From an uncultured Oceanobacillus sp. (GTDB lineage Bacteria > Bacillota > Bacilli > Bacillales > Amphibacillaceae): DNA of 13,099 bases. Made by a program: the position numbers and the translations under genes. Below the pieces are notes generated by a model, which saw nothing but the letters and a program-made list of their open reading frames with translations, was not told the DNA's origin and searched no databases. This document shows, piece by piece, positions 1 through 7,583 of the stretch (the stretch's first letter is position 1; every line of letters starts with the position of its first letter). The stretch lies in the NCBI GenBank assembly GCA_938004015.1, contig CALKWU010000019.1, forward strand, positions 1-13,099, in the 5' to 3' direction.

Positions 1-1128
1 TACATTCAAATGAAGCGGATTTCGAAAAACGTCACTTTCAAAGCCGATACGAAATATGGTAAACTCGATATCACCATCAATTTATCCAAACCCGAAAAAG
101 ATCCAGAGCAAATCAAACGGGAAAAGGAATTGAAAAAAACAGTCGATTATCCAAAATGCGTCCTATGCCCGGAGAATGAAGGATACGTCGGACGTACAGG
201 ATACCCTGCGAGAGCAAATCATCGAGTCATCAAAGTACCTTTGCTTGATGAAAATTGGTATTTACAATATTCACCTTATCTCTACTATAATGAACACAGC
301 ATTTTGCTTTCAGAAGAACATCGAGATATGAAAATTGATCGAAAAGCTTTTGAACGGTTGCTCACATTTACTGAAAAGTTTCCACATTATTTTATCGGTT
401 CCAACGCCGATCTGCCAATTGTGGGAGGTTCTATTCTAAGCCATGATCATTATCAAGCCGGTCGTTATGAATTTCCTATGACGAAAGCTGAAGACGCTTT
501 TCAATTTGAGTTGAAAGGATTTACGGAAATCACTGCCTCTATATTGAATTGGCCGATGTCCGTCATTCGCCTGCGTGGGAAGAACAAACAAAATTTGGTG
601 GAAGCTTCGGATCATATCTTCCAAACATGGAAAGATTACGATGATGAAGAAGCGGATATTCGGGCGTATACCGGGGCAACCCCGCACAATACGGTGACAC
701 CGATCGCACGAATTCGTGACGAGATATTTGAGCTGGATATCGTACTTAGAAACAATCGCACCACGGAACAATATCCGTTGGGGATTTTCCATCCGCATGA
801 AGACGTCCACCATATTAAGAAAGAAAACATTGGTCTGATTGAAGTGATGGGACTTGCCGTTTTACCCCCACGTTTAAAAAATGAATTAGAGGATATACAA
901 AAATTTCTGCTCGGGCGTTCTGAACATGTTGAAACCTATCACCAAGAGTGGGCAGAAGAAATCAGAAAGAAATACGGTTCCTTTCAACGGCCTGAAGATG
1001 CCGATGCGATTTTGCAAAAAGAACTAGGTGCAAAATTTGTAAGAATTCTTGAAGATGCCGGGGTCTTTAAACAGACAAATGCTGGGAAAACTGCGTTCAA
1101 ACGCTTCATTGATACATTAAATCATTGA
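1..1128 (+). CDS. galT: UDP-glucose--hexose-1-phosphate uridylyltransferase, 3' part (5' end outside window)
   Basis: Leloir-pathway enzyme that moves UMP between UDP-glucose and galactose-1-phosphate, in the cytosol. The frame is open from base 1 (Tyr-Ile-Gln before the first Met at 10), so the gene is cut by the window edge. 375 residues are visible, against roughly 500 for Firmicutes-type (class II) GalT. Counting from that Met, visible landmarks are the CVLC cysteine pair (50-53) followed by ENEGYVGR, and the SHDHYQAG block (144-151) holding the histidines expected at the nucleotide-transfer site. ITINLSKPEKDP (21-32) is also typical of the family. The internal Met at 10 is not a start: no ribosome site is visible and the family extends further upstream. 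galM follows after 15 bases, so the two are co-transcribed. No frameshift is visible. Confidence 0.93.
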   Translation, partial: YIQMKRISKNVTFKADTKYGKLDITINLSKPEKDPEQIKREKELKKTVDYPKCVLCPENEGYVGRTGYPARANHRVIKVPLLDENWYLQYSPYLYYNEHSILLSEEHRDMKIDRKAFERLLTFTEKFPHYFIGSNADLPIVGGSILSHDHYQAGRYEFPMTKAEDAFQFELKGFTEITASILNWPMSVIRLRGKNKQNLVEASDHIFQTWKDYDDEEADIRAYTGATPHNTVTPIARIRDEIFELDIVLRNNRTTEQYPLGIFHPHEDVHHIKKENIGLIEVMGLAVLPPRLKNELEDIQKFLLGRSEHVETYHQEWAEEIRKKYGSFQRPEDADAILQKELGAKFVRILEDAGVFKQTNAGKTAFKRFIDTLNH

Positions 1129-1130
1129 TA

Positions 1131-1137
1131 GGAAGGA
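1131..1137 (+). promoter_or_regulatory. Ribosome binding site of galM
   Basis: GGAAGGA lies six bases before the ATG at 1144 and just after the galT stop. It supports that start and translational linkage of galT and galM. Confidence 0.7.
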
Positions 1138-1143
1138 TGCCTA

Positions 1144-2169
1144 ATGCAACTTACAACCAGAAAGACAGTCAACCAATGGACAGAATACACATTGACGAAT
1201 GATCATGACATGAGCGTAAGTTTTCTCGATTTCGGTGGCATCATCACAAAAATGATGGTGCCGAATCGAGAGGGAAAACTGGAAAATATCGTTCTAAGTT
1301 ATGAAGACTATAAACAGTATGAAGATAATCCCAACTATTTCGGAGCCCTCATCGGTAGAGTTGCCGGACGGATTGAAAAAGCGTCCTTTGAATTGGATGG
1401 AAAAGAGTATCTGCTAATACCAAATGAAGGAAAGCATCATCTCCACGGTGGGACAACCGGCTTCCATCAAGTCTTATGGGAGACAAAGCCGTTCCAAACA
1501 GAAAACGAAATTGGAATGAAACTTTTCCATTCCAGTCCAGATAACGATGGAGGCTACCCTGGCAACCTTGATGTCACTGTGAAGTACACCCTGACGAATG
1601 ACAACGAATTCATTATCGATTACGAAGCCATTTCAGACCAAAAAACAATTATATCATTGACGAATCATACGTACTTCAATTTAAGCGGTAACTTGAAAGA
1701 TACGGTAGAACAACATGTCGTCATGATGGATTGCGAAGGAGTATTGGAATTGGACCATGAACTGATTCCAACAGGGAAGCTGATGGAAGTGAAAGGGACA
1801 CCTTTTGATTTCAGTCAAGGCAGGACGCTTGCGGAAGGAATCCAATCCGAACACCCACAAAATATTGTCGCCGGAAACGGTTATGACCATTATTTTCTTT
1901 TGAATGATGGAACAATCGTCGTCAAAGATGAATCAAGCGGCAGAGTCATGAAGGTGAAAACGAATCAACCTGGGGTAGTCATGTATACCTCAAACACATT
2001 GGAAGAAGGTTTGCAGCTGCAAGGAGGCATCTCAAAACAGTATTCAGGAGTATGTTTTGAAACGCAAGGCTCCCCTGCTTCCTTACACCACACGGTATTA
2101 CCGGAAATCACATTGCAAGCAGGAGAAAAATATCAAAAACAAACGATATTTTCCTTCCAAAATGAATAG
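1144..2169 (+). CDS. galM: Aldose 1-epimerase (galactose mutarotase)
   Basis: Interconverts the alpha and beta anomers of galactose and other aldoses, supplying alpha-D-galactose to galactokinase. At 341 residues it has the usual family length. Visible landmarks are GRVAGRIE (71-78), HHLHGG (98-103), the catalytic-acid histidine in TNHTYFNLSG (His175), the sugar-binding aspartate in GNGYDHYF (Asp248), and the catalytic-base glutamate in CFETQGSP (Glu306). No signal peptide is seen, so it is cytosolic. It is the last gene of the plus-strand galactose operon and stops just before a bidirectional terminator. Function is firm; exact sugar preference is not visible. Confidence 0.95.
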   Translation: MQLTTRKTVNQWTEYTLTNDHDMSVSFLDFGGIITKMMVPNREGKLENIVLSYEDYKQYEDNPNYFGALIGRVAGRIEKASFELDGKEYLLIPNEGKHHLHGGTTGFHQVLWETKPFQTENEIGMKLFHSSPDNDGGYPGNLDVTVKYTLTNDNEFIIDYEAISDQKTIISLTNHTYFNLSGNLKDTVEQHVVMMDCEGVLELDHELIPTGKLMEVKGTPFDFSQGRTLAEGIQSEHPQNIVAGNGYDHYFLLNDGTIVVKDESSGRVMKVKTNQPGVVMYTSNTLEEGLQLQGGISKQYSGVCFETQGSPASLHHTVLPEITLQAGEKYQKQTIFSFQNE

Positions 2170-2176
2170 ACCAATT

Positions 2177-2217
2177 GAAAAAGCTACTTTCTCTCTTTGA
2201 AAGAAAGTAGCTTTTTC
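2177..2217. terminator. Bidirectional intrinsic terminator between galM and the ROK regulator gene
   Basis: A 15-bp perfect stem pairs AAAAAGCTACTTTCT (2178-2192) with its complement at 2202-2216, around a 9-base loop; a further G-C pair is possible at 2177/2217. The 3' arm ends in a run of five T on either strand. It lies between convergent genes, 8 bases after the galM stop and immediately beyond the regulator stop at 2220, so it should end both transcripts. Confidence 0.92.
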
Positions 2218-2219
2218 GT

Positions 2220-3380
2220 TTATGCAGGATTGAATAATTCGACTAGAAATAGCGCAACGGCCCCAAGAGCTGTCGCATCATCACCCAATTTTGAAATTAG
2301 CACCTCTGTATCTTTTGCTCGAGGAGTCAAGCCTTTTTCTTCAATCGTCTTCTGGATCGCGGGAAGAATGAATTTTTCAGCATTTGATACCCCACCACCC
2401 AAAATAATCAATTCCGGATTGATGATATGGATTAAATTCGTTAAACCAATACCGAGAATTTTTCCGGTTTCCTCAAGAATCTCAATACAATCTTGATTGC
2501 CATTGACCGCTGACTGATAAATTTCTTCACTCGACATGATTTCTTTATTCGGCATCTTTCTGTTTGCTCGTTTAACAATCGATGGTGCAGAGGCATAAGC
2601 TTCCAAACACCCTCTATTTCCACATTCACAAACCTCTCCATTCATATCGATCGTCATATGGCCAACCTCACCAGCCAAATCCGTTGCACCATGATATAAT
2701 TTACCATCGACTACAACTCCCGCTCCCACACCAGAGCCGATATTGACTGCCACCATACTGGAAATTTGTCCATGCTGACCGAACCACGATTCGCCAAGAG
2801 CCATCGCACGGGCATCGTTTTCCACTTTAACTTCAAAATTCAATGCCCGTTCAAGTTCCTCTTTAATCGGAATATTTTTGAGCTGTAAAATCGGGGCAAC
2901 TAAAGAAGTGCCTGTTTCAAAATCTACAACTCCGTGCATTGCGACACCGATACCAAGGACTTTCTCAGGATTCCTCACTTTCTGAAGTATCTTTTTGACA
3001 CTATCTTTAAGTAAAGTTAGAAAGGTCTCATTCGTCAGTGGAGGGTCGATGGAAACGACTGCTCGGTCCTTTAGTTGTCCCGATAGATTGCTCAGGACAC
3101 ATTTAATTGTTCTTGGTCCAGCATCCACTCCAATGACATAATAGCCATTTTTATTGATCAATAACATGGTCGGTTTTCGTCCACCTTGGGATTTTCCAAG
3201 TTCACTTTCCACCACCAACTCCTGTTCAATCAATTCACGGACAATACTGCTGACAGTCGGGGGAGTCAGTTTTGTCTCCTTCGCTATTTGAGCTCGTGAA
3301 ATCGGTTCACTCGTCCGAATCTTGTTTAATACAATTGATTTATTGACTGACTTCATTAATTGAAAAGTACCACGCTTCAT
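2220..3380 (-). CDS. ROK-family transcriptional repressor (XylR/NagC-like)
   Basis: A 386-residue DNA-binding regulator. Residues about 15-62 form a winged helix-turn-helix (SRAQIAKETKLTPPTVSSIV), followed by a ROK sugar-binding domain from about 80. The ROK zinc site is intact: EVGH (His241) and CECGNRGCLE (Cys251, Cys253, Cys258). NDARAMALGES (188-198) and NIGSGVGAGV are also present. The phosphate loop of ROK kinases (DxGGT) is replaced by DAGPRT (86-91), which fits a regulator rather than a kinase. The ATG is supported by GGAGG seven bases upstream (3388-3392). It probably represses itself through the palindrome centred on 3435. The effector is unknown. Its position between galactose genes and a pentose or multi-sugar importer makes galactose, xylose or arabinose all possible, so no gene symbol is given. 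Confidence 0.9.
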   Translation of the reverse strand: MKRGTFQLMKSVNKSIVLNKIRTSEPISRAQIAKETKLTPPTVSSIVRELIEQELVVESELGKSQGGRKPTMLLINKNGYYVIGVDAGPRTIKCVLSNLSGQLKDRAVVSIDPPLTNETFLTLLKDSVKKILQKVRNPEKVLGIGVAMHGVVDFETGTSLVAPILQLKNIPIKEELERALNFEVKVENDARAMALGESWFGQHGQISSMVAVNIGSGVGAGVVVDGKLYHGATDLAGEVGHMTIDMNGEVCECGNRGCLEAYASAPSIVKRANRKMPNKEIMSSEEIYQSAVNGNQDCIEILEETGKILGIGLTNLIHIINPELIILGGGVSNAEKFILPAIQKTIEEKGLTPRAKDTEVLISKLGDDATALGAVALFLVELFNPA

Positions 3381-3409
3381 TACTGATCCTCCAATAAAGA
3401 GTAAGTTAC

Positions 3410-3481
3410 GATATCATTATATCATATTAATTAAATTAATTAATATGATATATCATTTACTATATAATGTCATGGTATCAT
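3410..3481 (-). promoter_or_regulatory. Promoter and palindromic operator of the ROK regulator gene
   Basis: A near-perfect palindrome has 17-bp arms (3418-3434 and 3436-3452) around a single base, all A/T except one C/G pair; its core is TTAATTAA. The hexamer TATCAT recurs at 3412, 3420, 3451 and 3476. A candidate minus-strand promoter is ATGACA (3468-3473) with 17 bp to TATCAT (3445-3450), inside the palindrome. A second candidate -10, TATAAT (3416-3421), lies on its near side. Either way a bound repressor would block transcription of the regulator gene. That the ROK protein binds here is inferred from position. Confidence 0.65.
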
Positions 3482-3491
3482 AATAAGAAAA

Positions 3492-3533
3492 AAATCGTCC
3501 TGTCTATAACTTTACATTTATAAAGGACGATTT
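3492..3533 (-). terminator. Intrinsic terminator of the sugar ABC importer operon
   Basis: AAATCGTCCT (3492-3501) pairs with AGGACGATTT (3524-3533). Inside the 22-base loop, TATAA/TTATA (3505-3509 and 3518-3522) can extend the stem. Read on the minus strand, the stem runs into seven T (complement of 3488-3494). It lies 34 bases beyond the permease stop and separates the importer operon from the regulator gene. Confidence 0.85.
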
Positions 3534-3566
3534 CAAATTGATTAGTTATGGATCTTTACTTATAAA

Positions 3567-4724
3567 TCATCTTCTTTTACTTAAAACATCAAATGCCACA
3601 GCAAGCAATAATACAAGGCCTTTGATAGCTTGTTGCCAGTCGATGCCTATCCCCATGAGAGACATTCCATTATTCAATAATCCCATTACTAATGCACCGA
3701 TCACGGCACCAAACACTCTTCCTACACCACCTGAAAATGAGGCGCCTCCTATCACAGCGGCCGCAATTGCATCCAACTCAAATAAAGTACCGGCTTGAGG
3801 AGTAGCGGCATTCAGGCGTCCGGCAAAAACGAGTCCGGCAAATGCAGCTAAAACACCCATGTTTACGAAAGCTAGAAATTTGATTTTTTTCGTTTTTACT
3901 CCTGACAATCGGGCTGCATTTTCATTTCCACCAACAGAATAAACATGGCGACCAATAACAGTCCTGTTCATGACAAATGTATAACCAATAATCAATAAAA
4001 TCAAAATGAGAAGTATATAAGGAGTGCCCGCATATCTAGCTAATGAATAAGTGAAAAAATTGATAGCAAATGTAAAAATGATGAGTTTCGTCACAAATGA
4101 TGGAAATGAAGAAACATGCAAGTTATATTTACGATTTGTGCGACGAAAATTCAATTCATACAATATAAAAAGCACAGAAAAAATGATGCCGAGTACTATG
4201 GTGAGAATATGAAAATCTTGTCCACCGAACCAATCCGGTAAAAAGGCAGAACTTAGACTACGGAATCCATCGGGGAATGGTGCGATCGTTTCTCCTTGCA
4301 ACGTGACCAATGTCAATCCACGAAAAATCAACATTCCCGCCAAAGTGACAATGAATGCGGGGATGTTTACATATGCCACCCAAAATCCTTGCCAAGCACC
4401 AATCATTGCACCAATCAGCAAACAAAGGATTATAGCGAGCCAGATAGGAAAATCATGGGTTACAAGCAACATCCCAGCTACAGCACCGACAAATGCGGCA
4501 ACCGAACCTACAGACAAATCTATTTCTCCAGTAATGATGACAATGAGCATACCGATTGCCAATATGATGATATAGCTGTTTTGCATAATTAAGTTGGTGA
4601 TATTGAGCGGAGTCAACAAAATCCCATTTGTAAGTATTTGGAACAATACGGCAATGCCGACTAAAGCGATCACCATTCCATACGTTTGAATGTTATTGCT
4701 AATTAGAGTTTTTATTTTATCCAA
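3567..4724 (-). CDS. mmsB: Sugar ABC importer permease, GguB/XylH-type
   Basis: Membrane subunit (385 residues) of a CUT2-class monosaccharide importer; it probably works as a dimer with the ATPase encoded just upstream. About ten hydrophobic segments are visible (for example 15-35, 50-66, 72-89, 93-113, 171-189, 213-228, 236-252, 283-301, 335-350 and 365-381). Family motifs are GEIDLSVGS (66-74), the cytoplasmic loop GGNENAARLSGV (265-276), and the late block with IGGASFSGGVG (325-335). The ATG-less start is best placed at TTG 4724: GGAGGT (4732-4737) lies seven bases before it, inside the end of the ATPase gene, leaving only two bases between the genes. An upstream TTG at 4739 would include the ribosome site and is rejected. 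The long hydrophilic stretch about 190-212 fits the GguB/XylH branch. Last gene of its operon. Confidence 0.92.
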   Translation of the reverse strand: MDKIKTLISNNIQTYGMVIALVGIAVLFQILTNGILLTPLNITNLIMQNSYIIILAIGMLIVIITGEIDLSVGSVAAFVGAVAGMLLVTHDFPIWLAIILCLLIGAMIGAWQGFWVAYVNIPAFIVTLAGMLIFRGLTLVTLQGETIAPFPDGFRSLSSAFLPDWFGGQDFHILTIVLGIIFSVLFILYELNFRRTNRKYNLHVSSFPSFVTKLIIFTFAINFFTYSLARYAGTPYILLILILLIIGYTFVMNRTVIGRHVYSVGGNENAARLSGVKTKKIKFLAFVNMGVLAAFAGLVFAGRLNAATPQAGTLFELDAIAAAVIGGASFSGGVGRVFGAVIGALVMGLLNNGMSLMGIGIDWQQAIKGLVLLLAVAFDVLSKRR

Positions 4725-4726
4725 TA

Positions 4727-6262
4727 TTATGACCTCCAACTTTGCGTCATATATGTCATCAAGGATTCTTGTGACGCCTCATCAATACTGATGTTTCCGG
4801 TTATCCGACCTTCACTCAATGTATAAATTCGATCACAAATGCCAAGCAACTCCGGTAATTCAGATGAAATGAATATCACGCTTTTACCTTGATCAGCAAG
4901 TTCATTAATGATCGTATAAACTTCATATTTTGCTCCTACATCAATTCCACGGGTCGGCTCATCCAAAATCAGAATTTCAGGTTCAGTGAAAATCCATTTG
5001 CCTAATACGACTTTCTGCTGATTTCCCCCACTCAAATTAATCGTTTTTTGTTCAATTGTCGGGGCTTTGATGTTGAGCCTTGCTTTCAAAGATTCTGCTT
5101 CTACGACTTCCTTTCTCGTGTCAAGGATGTTGTTATTCGCAACCTTTTTCAAGTTGGCTAATGTCAAATTGTTCTTTACACTGTCGTTTAGAATCAAACC
5201 AAAGTCTTTACGGTCTTCCGACACATAACATAGGCCATGTTTAATCGCTTGATCTACAGAATTTATTTCAACCTCTTGACCATCTATTAAGATTTGTCCA
5301 GATATTTTTTTGCCATAAGATTTGCCGAAAACACTCATTGCCAATTCTGTACGTCCAGCACCCATTAAACCGGCAATGCCTACAACTTCACCTTTTCTGA
5401 CTTCTAAATTGACAGAATCAATAATTTTCCTTTCTGTATCCATCGGATGGTACACGGTCCAATTCTTGATTTCAAAAACCACTTCATCTTCAATATTATG
5501 TTGACGTTCCGGAAATAGATTGGTCAAATCCCGACCTACCATATCTTTAATAATCTTATTTTCACTTATTTCATCTTGTTTGAACGAATATGAACTGACT
5601 GTTTGCCCATCACGTAAAACCGTAATGCTGTCTGACACTTTAAACAATTCTTTTAGTTTATGAGAAATAAGGATTGACGTCATTCCTTGCTTTTTGAACT
5701 CTAAAAGTAGATTCAAAAAATTTTCGGTATCTTCTTCATTTAACGCCGCTGTAGGTTCGTCCAAAATCAAAAGTTTCACTTTTTTTGATAGTGCTTTGGC
5801 AATCTCGACAAGTTGTCGTTGACCTACACCTAAGTTTTTTATTTGTACTTCTGGATCAATATTTAATCCGACTTTGTCTAATAACGATTTCGTCTCTTGA
5901 ATCGTTTCGTACCAATTGATAATGCCGGATTTGCTTCTTTCATTCCCAAGGAAAATATTCTCAGCGATAGACAACTCTGGGATCAACGCTAATTCTTGGT
6001 GGACAATCACAATCCCTTTAGCTTCACTATCGTTCACATCATTGAATTCGCATACTTCGCCTTGAAAAACAATGTCCCCTTCATAAGTCCCATATGGATG
6101 AACGCCACTTAATACTTTCATTAACGTCGACTTCCCTGCACCATTTTCTCCGATTAGTGCATGGATTTCCCCTTCTGTAACCTTAAAATTAACATTATCA
6201 AGCGCCTTTACTCCCGGAAACGTTTTAACTATATTTTTCATTTCCAAGATGGTTGAAGACAT
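4727..6262 (-). CDS. mmsA: Sugar ABC importer ATP-binding protein with two ABC domains, GguA/XylG-type
   Basis: Energises the monosaccharide importer at the inner face of the membrane. The 511 residues hold two ABC domains. Domain 1 has Walker A GENGAGKST (38-46), signature LGVGQRQ (144-150), Walker B LLILDEP (164-170) and switch His201. Domain 2 has a degenerate Walker A GLMGAGRTE (298-306, Arg replacing the usual Lys), signature LSGGNQQK (410-417) and Walker B LILDEPT (431-437). A degenerate second Walker A is normal for this class. The frame stays open 47 codons upstream into the binding-protein gene. ATG 6262 is chosen because AGAGGTG (6271-6277) lies eight bases before it and the domain begins at once; ATG 6268 is too close to that site. 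It follows the binding-protein gene by 79 bases, a gap containing a hairpin. Confidence 0.95.
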   Translation of the reverse strand: MSSTILEMKNIVKTFPGVKALDNVNFKVTEGEIHALIGENGAGKSTLMKVLSGVHPYGTYEGDIVFQGEVCEFNDVNDSEAKGIVIVHQELALIPELSIAENIFLGNERSKSGIINWYETIQETKSLLDKVGLNIDPEVQIKNLGVGQRQLVEIAKALSKKVKLLILDEPTAALNEEDTENFLNLLLEFKKQGMTSILISHKLKELFKVSDSITVLRDGQTVSSYSFKQDEISENKIIKDMVGRDLTNLFPERQHNIEDEVVFEIKNWTVYHPMDTERKIIDSVNLEVRKGEVVGIAGLMGAGRTELAMSVFGKSYGKKISGQILIDGQEVEINSVDQAIKHGLCYVSEDRKDFGLILNDSVKNNLTLANLKKVANNNILDTRKEVVEAESLKARLNIKAPTIEQKTINLSGGNQQKVVLGKWIFTEPEILILDEPTRGIDVGAKYEVYTIINELADQGKSVIFISSELPELLGICDRIYTLSEGRITGNISIDEASQESLMTYMTQSWRS

Positions 6263-6290
6263 GTTCATCACACCTCTAATATGAAATGGA

Positions 6291-6335
6291 TCGAGGCCGC
6301 CACTTTTTGATTCATAAAGCAGTAGCAAGCCTCGA
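6291..6335 (-). other. Intercistronic hairpin between the binding-protein and ATPase genes
   Basis: TCGAGGC (6291-6297) pairs with GCCTCGA (6329-6335). In minus-strand RNA an inner stem GCUAC/GUGGC (6322-6326 with 6299-6303, one U-G pair) can stack on it. No T-run follows, so it does not look like a full terminator. Hairpins in this position in importer operons often protect the upstream binding-protein message from 3' decay and give it higher output; that role is inferred here. Confidence 0.6.
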
Positions 6336-6341
6336 AACGCC

Positions 6342-7439
6342 TTACTGCAATTCTTCTTCGGAATAATAACCTGAATCAACCAATACCTCTTTATAGTTGT
6401 CAATATCTACTGAAACTGGTTCTAATAGATTAGAAGGAACAACGATGACACCATTGTCATAGGTTTCTGTGTCATTTATCTCTGGCTCTTCACCTTTTAA
6501 TATTGCTTCCACCATATTTACAGCACTTGCAGCAAGAGCTCTTGTGTCTTTAAAAATAGTCTGCGTTTGTTCACCGGCAATAATTGATTTGATGGAAGAC
6601 AGCTCTGCATCCTGTCCGGTTACAATCGGCATTGGATTATCTTCCGTGCCATATCCGACCGCCTTCAATGAAGAGATCACGCCACGGCTGATACCGTCGA
6701 ATGGGGAATATACAACATCCAGCCTCGTATCGGAATAATGGGCACTTAACAAGTTATCCATTCTTTGCTGTGCTAGTGAGCCATCCCAGCGCAAGGTTGC
6801 TCCTTGTTCAAATTGCGTCTGACCGCTTCTGACTTCTAACTTCCCTTCATCAATATACGGTTGTAAGATTGACATTGCTCCATCCCAGAAAAAGTAGGCG
6901 TTATTATCGTCAGGAGACCCTGCAAACAATTCAATGGTGAACGGCCCTTCTTCACCTTGATCCAATCCTAACTTCTCCTCAATGTATCTGCCTTGCAATT
7001 CACCAACTTTAAAGTTGTCGAAGGTAGCATAGTAACTTACATGATCACTGTTCATAATTAATCGGTCATATGCGATTACCGGAATATCTTGGTTTTTCGC
7101 CATTTCCAATACATCCGTAAGCGCTTCACCGTCAATTGAAGCAATAACTAGAATATCAACACCTTTTGTAATCATGTTCTCAATCTGTGATACTTGGTTT
7201 TCAACAACATCCTCGGCATATTGCAAATCGGTGTTATATCCCAACTCTTCAAGCAATTCAACCATATTCTCCCCATCGTCCACCCATCTTTGCGAAGACT
7301 TTGTAGGCATAGCAATACCCACGGTTTTTTTCTCTTCATCATCCCCATTAGAAGAACTGCTTCCATCAGCGTCATCTCCACAACCAACTAATAGAATCGC
7401 CAGCATAAAAATAGACAGGAACCAAAACACTCTCTTCAT
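6342..7439 (-). CDS. chvE: Multiple-monosaccharide ABC importer substrate-binding lipoprotein, ChvE-type
   Basis: Captures sugar outside the membrane and delivers it to the permease. The 365 residues begin with a lipoprotein signal (basic MKRVFWF, hydrophobic stretch, lipobox LVGC with Cys20). An acidic, serine-rich linker (21-38) follows, then a periplasmic-binding-protein fold from VGIAMPTKSSQRW (40-52). Family blocks include DLQYAED (71-77), QIENMITKGVDILVIASIDG (85-104), IAYDRLI (122-128), YYATFDNFKVG (136-146) and TGQDAE (274-279), close to Agrobacterium ChvE. ATG 7439 is used because AAGGAGGT (7447-7454) lies seven bases upstream; the in-frame codon at 7457 lies before that site. First gene of the importer operon. 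The AraR-like boxes in its leader suggest L-arabinose is a main substrate, though ChvE-type proteins bind several sugars. Confidence 0.93.
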   Translation of the reverse strand: MKRVFWFLSIFMLAILLVGCGDDADGSSSSNGDDEEKKTVGIAMPTKSSQRWVDDGENMVELLEELGYNTDLQYAEDVVENQVSQIENMITKGVDILVIASIDGEALTDVLEMAKNQDIPVIAYDRLIMNSDHVSYYATFDNFKVGELQGRYIEEKLGLDQGEEGPFTIELFAGSPDDNNAYFFWDGAMSILQPYIDEGKLEVRSGQTQFEQGATLRWDGSLAQQRMDNLLSAHYSDTRLDVVYSPFDGISRGVISSLKAVGYGTEDNPMPIVTGQDAELSSIKSIIAGEQTQTIFKDTRALAASAVNMVEAILKGEEPEINDTETYDNGVIVVPSNLLEPVSVDIDNYKEVLVDSGYYSEEELQ

Positions 7440-7483
7440 GAAATGTACCTCCTTCATTGAAATGCCTTATATAGAGTTAAAAT

Positions 7484-7497
7484 AGATAACGCTTACA
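7484..7497 (-). promoter_or_regulatory. cre site (CcpA operator) in the importer leader
   Basis: On the minus strand TGTAAGCGTTATCT fits the cre pattern TGWAANCGNTNWCA at all but the last base. It lies about 80 bases downstream of the predicted start site, where CcpA could act as a transcription roadblock. Binding is inferred. Confidence 0.6.
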
Positions 7498-7534
7498 TTT
7501 GAATGCAAAAAATTCACTCCATATGATCGGCTTA

Positions 7535-7550
7535 ACTTATTCGTACAAGA
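7535..7550 (-). promoter_or_regulatory. AraR-like operator box (distal) in the importer leader
   Basis: ACTTATTCGTACAAGA matches the right half of the ATTTGTACGTACAAAT-type AraR box (CGTACAA) but its left half is weaker. Its centre is exactly 33 bp from that of the stronger box at 7568-7583, and the two share an 11-bp inverted repeat. Confidence 0.5.
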
Positions 7551-7567
7551 TGTGGCAAATATACCCA

Positions 7568-7583
7568 TCTTGTACGTACATAC
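7568..7583 (-). promoter_or_regulatory. AraR operator box at the importer start site
   Basis: TCTTGTACGTACATAC-type sequence with the full TTGTACGTACA core of the AraR box. It abuts the -10 hexamer (7584-7589) and covers the predicted transcription start, so bound AraR would block the promoter directly. Confidence 0.75.

Noticed and set aside
4296..4592. Two overlapping plus-strand frames of 90-98 codons opposite the permease
   Set aside because: Both are antisense shadows of a conserved membrane protein, and the overlap in different frames argues against either.
5341..5369. Degenerate second Walker A (GLMGAGRTE) in the ATPase as evidence of a broken gene
   Set aside because: Sugar ABC importers of this class routinely have a degenerate second site; the signature and Walker B are intact.
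6263..6403. A 47-codon upstream extension of the ATPase frame into the end of the binding-protein gene
   Set aside because: It has no ribosome site, overlaps the binding-protein gene and the hairpin, and its residues do not look like an ABC domain; ATG 6262 with AGAGGTG upstream explains the start.
7174..7485. A 103-codon plus-strand frame opposite the binding-protein gene
   Set aside because: It is a shadow of a clearly coding lipoprotein gene, with no ribosome site and low-complexity serine content that mirrors the opposite codons.
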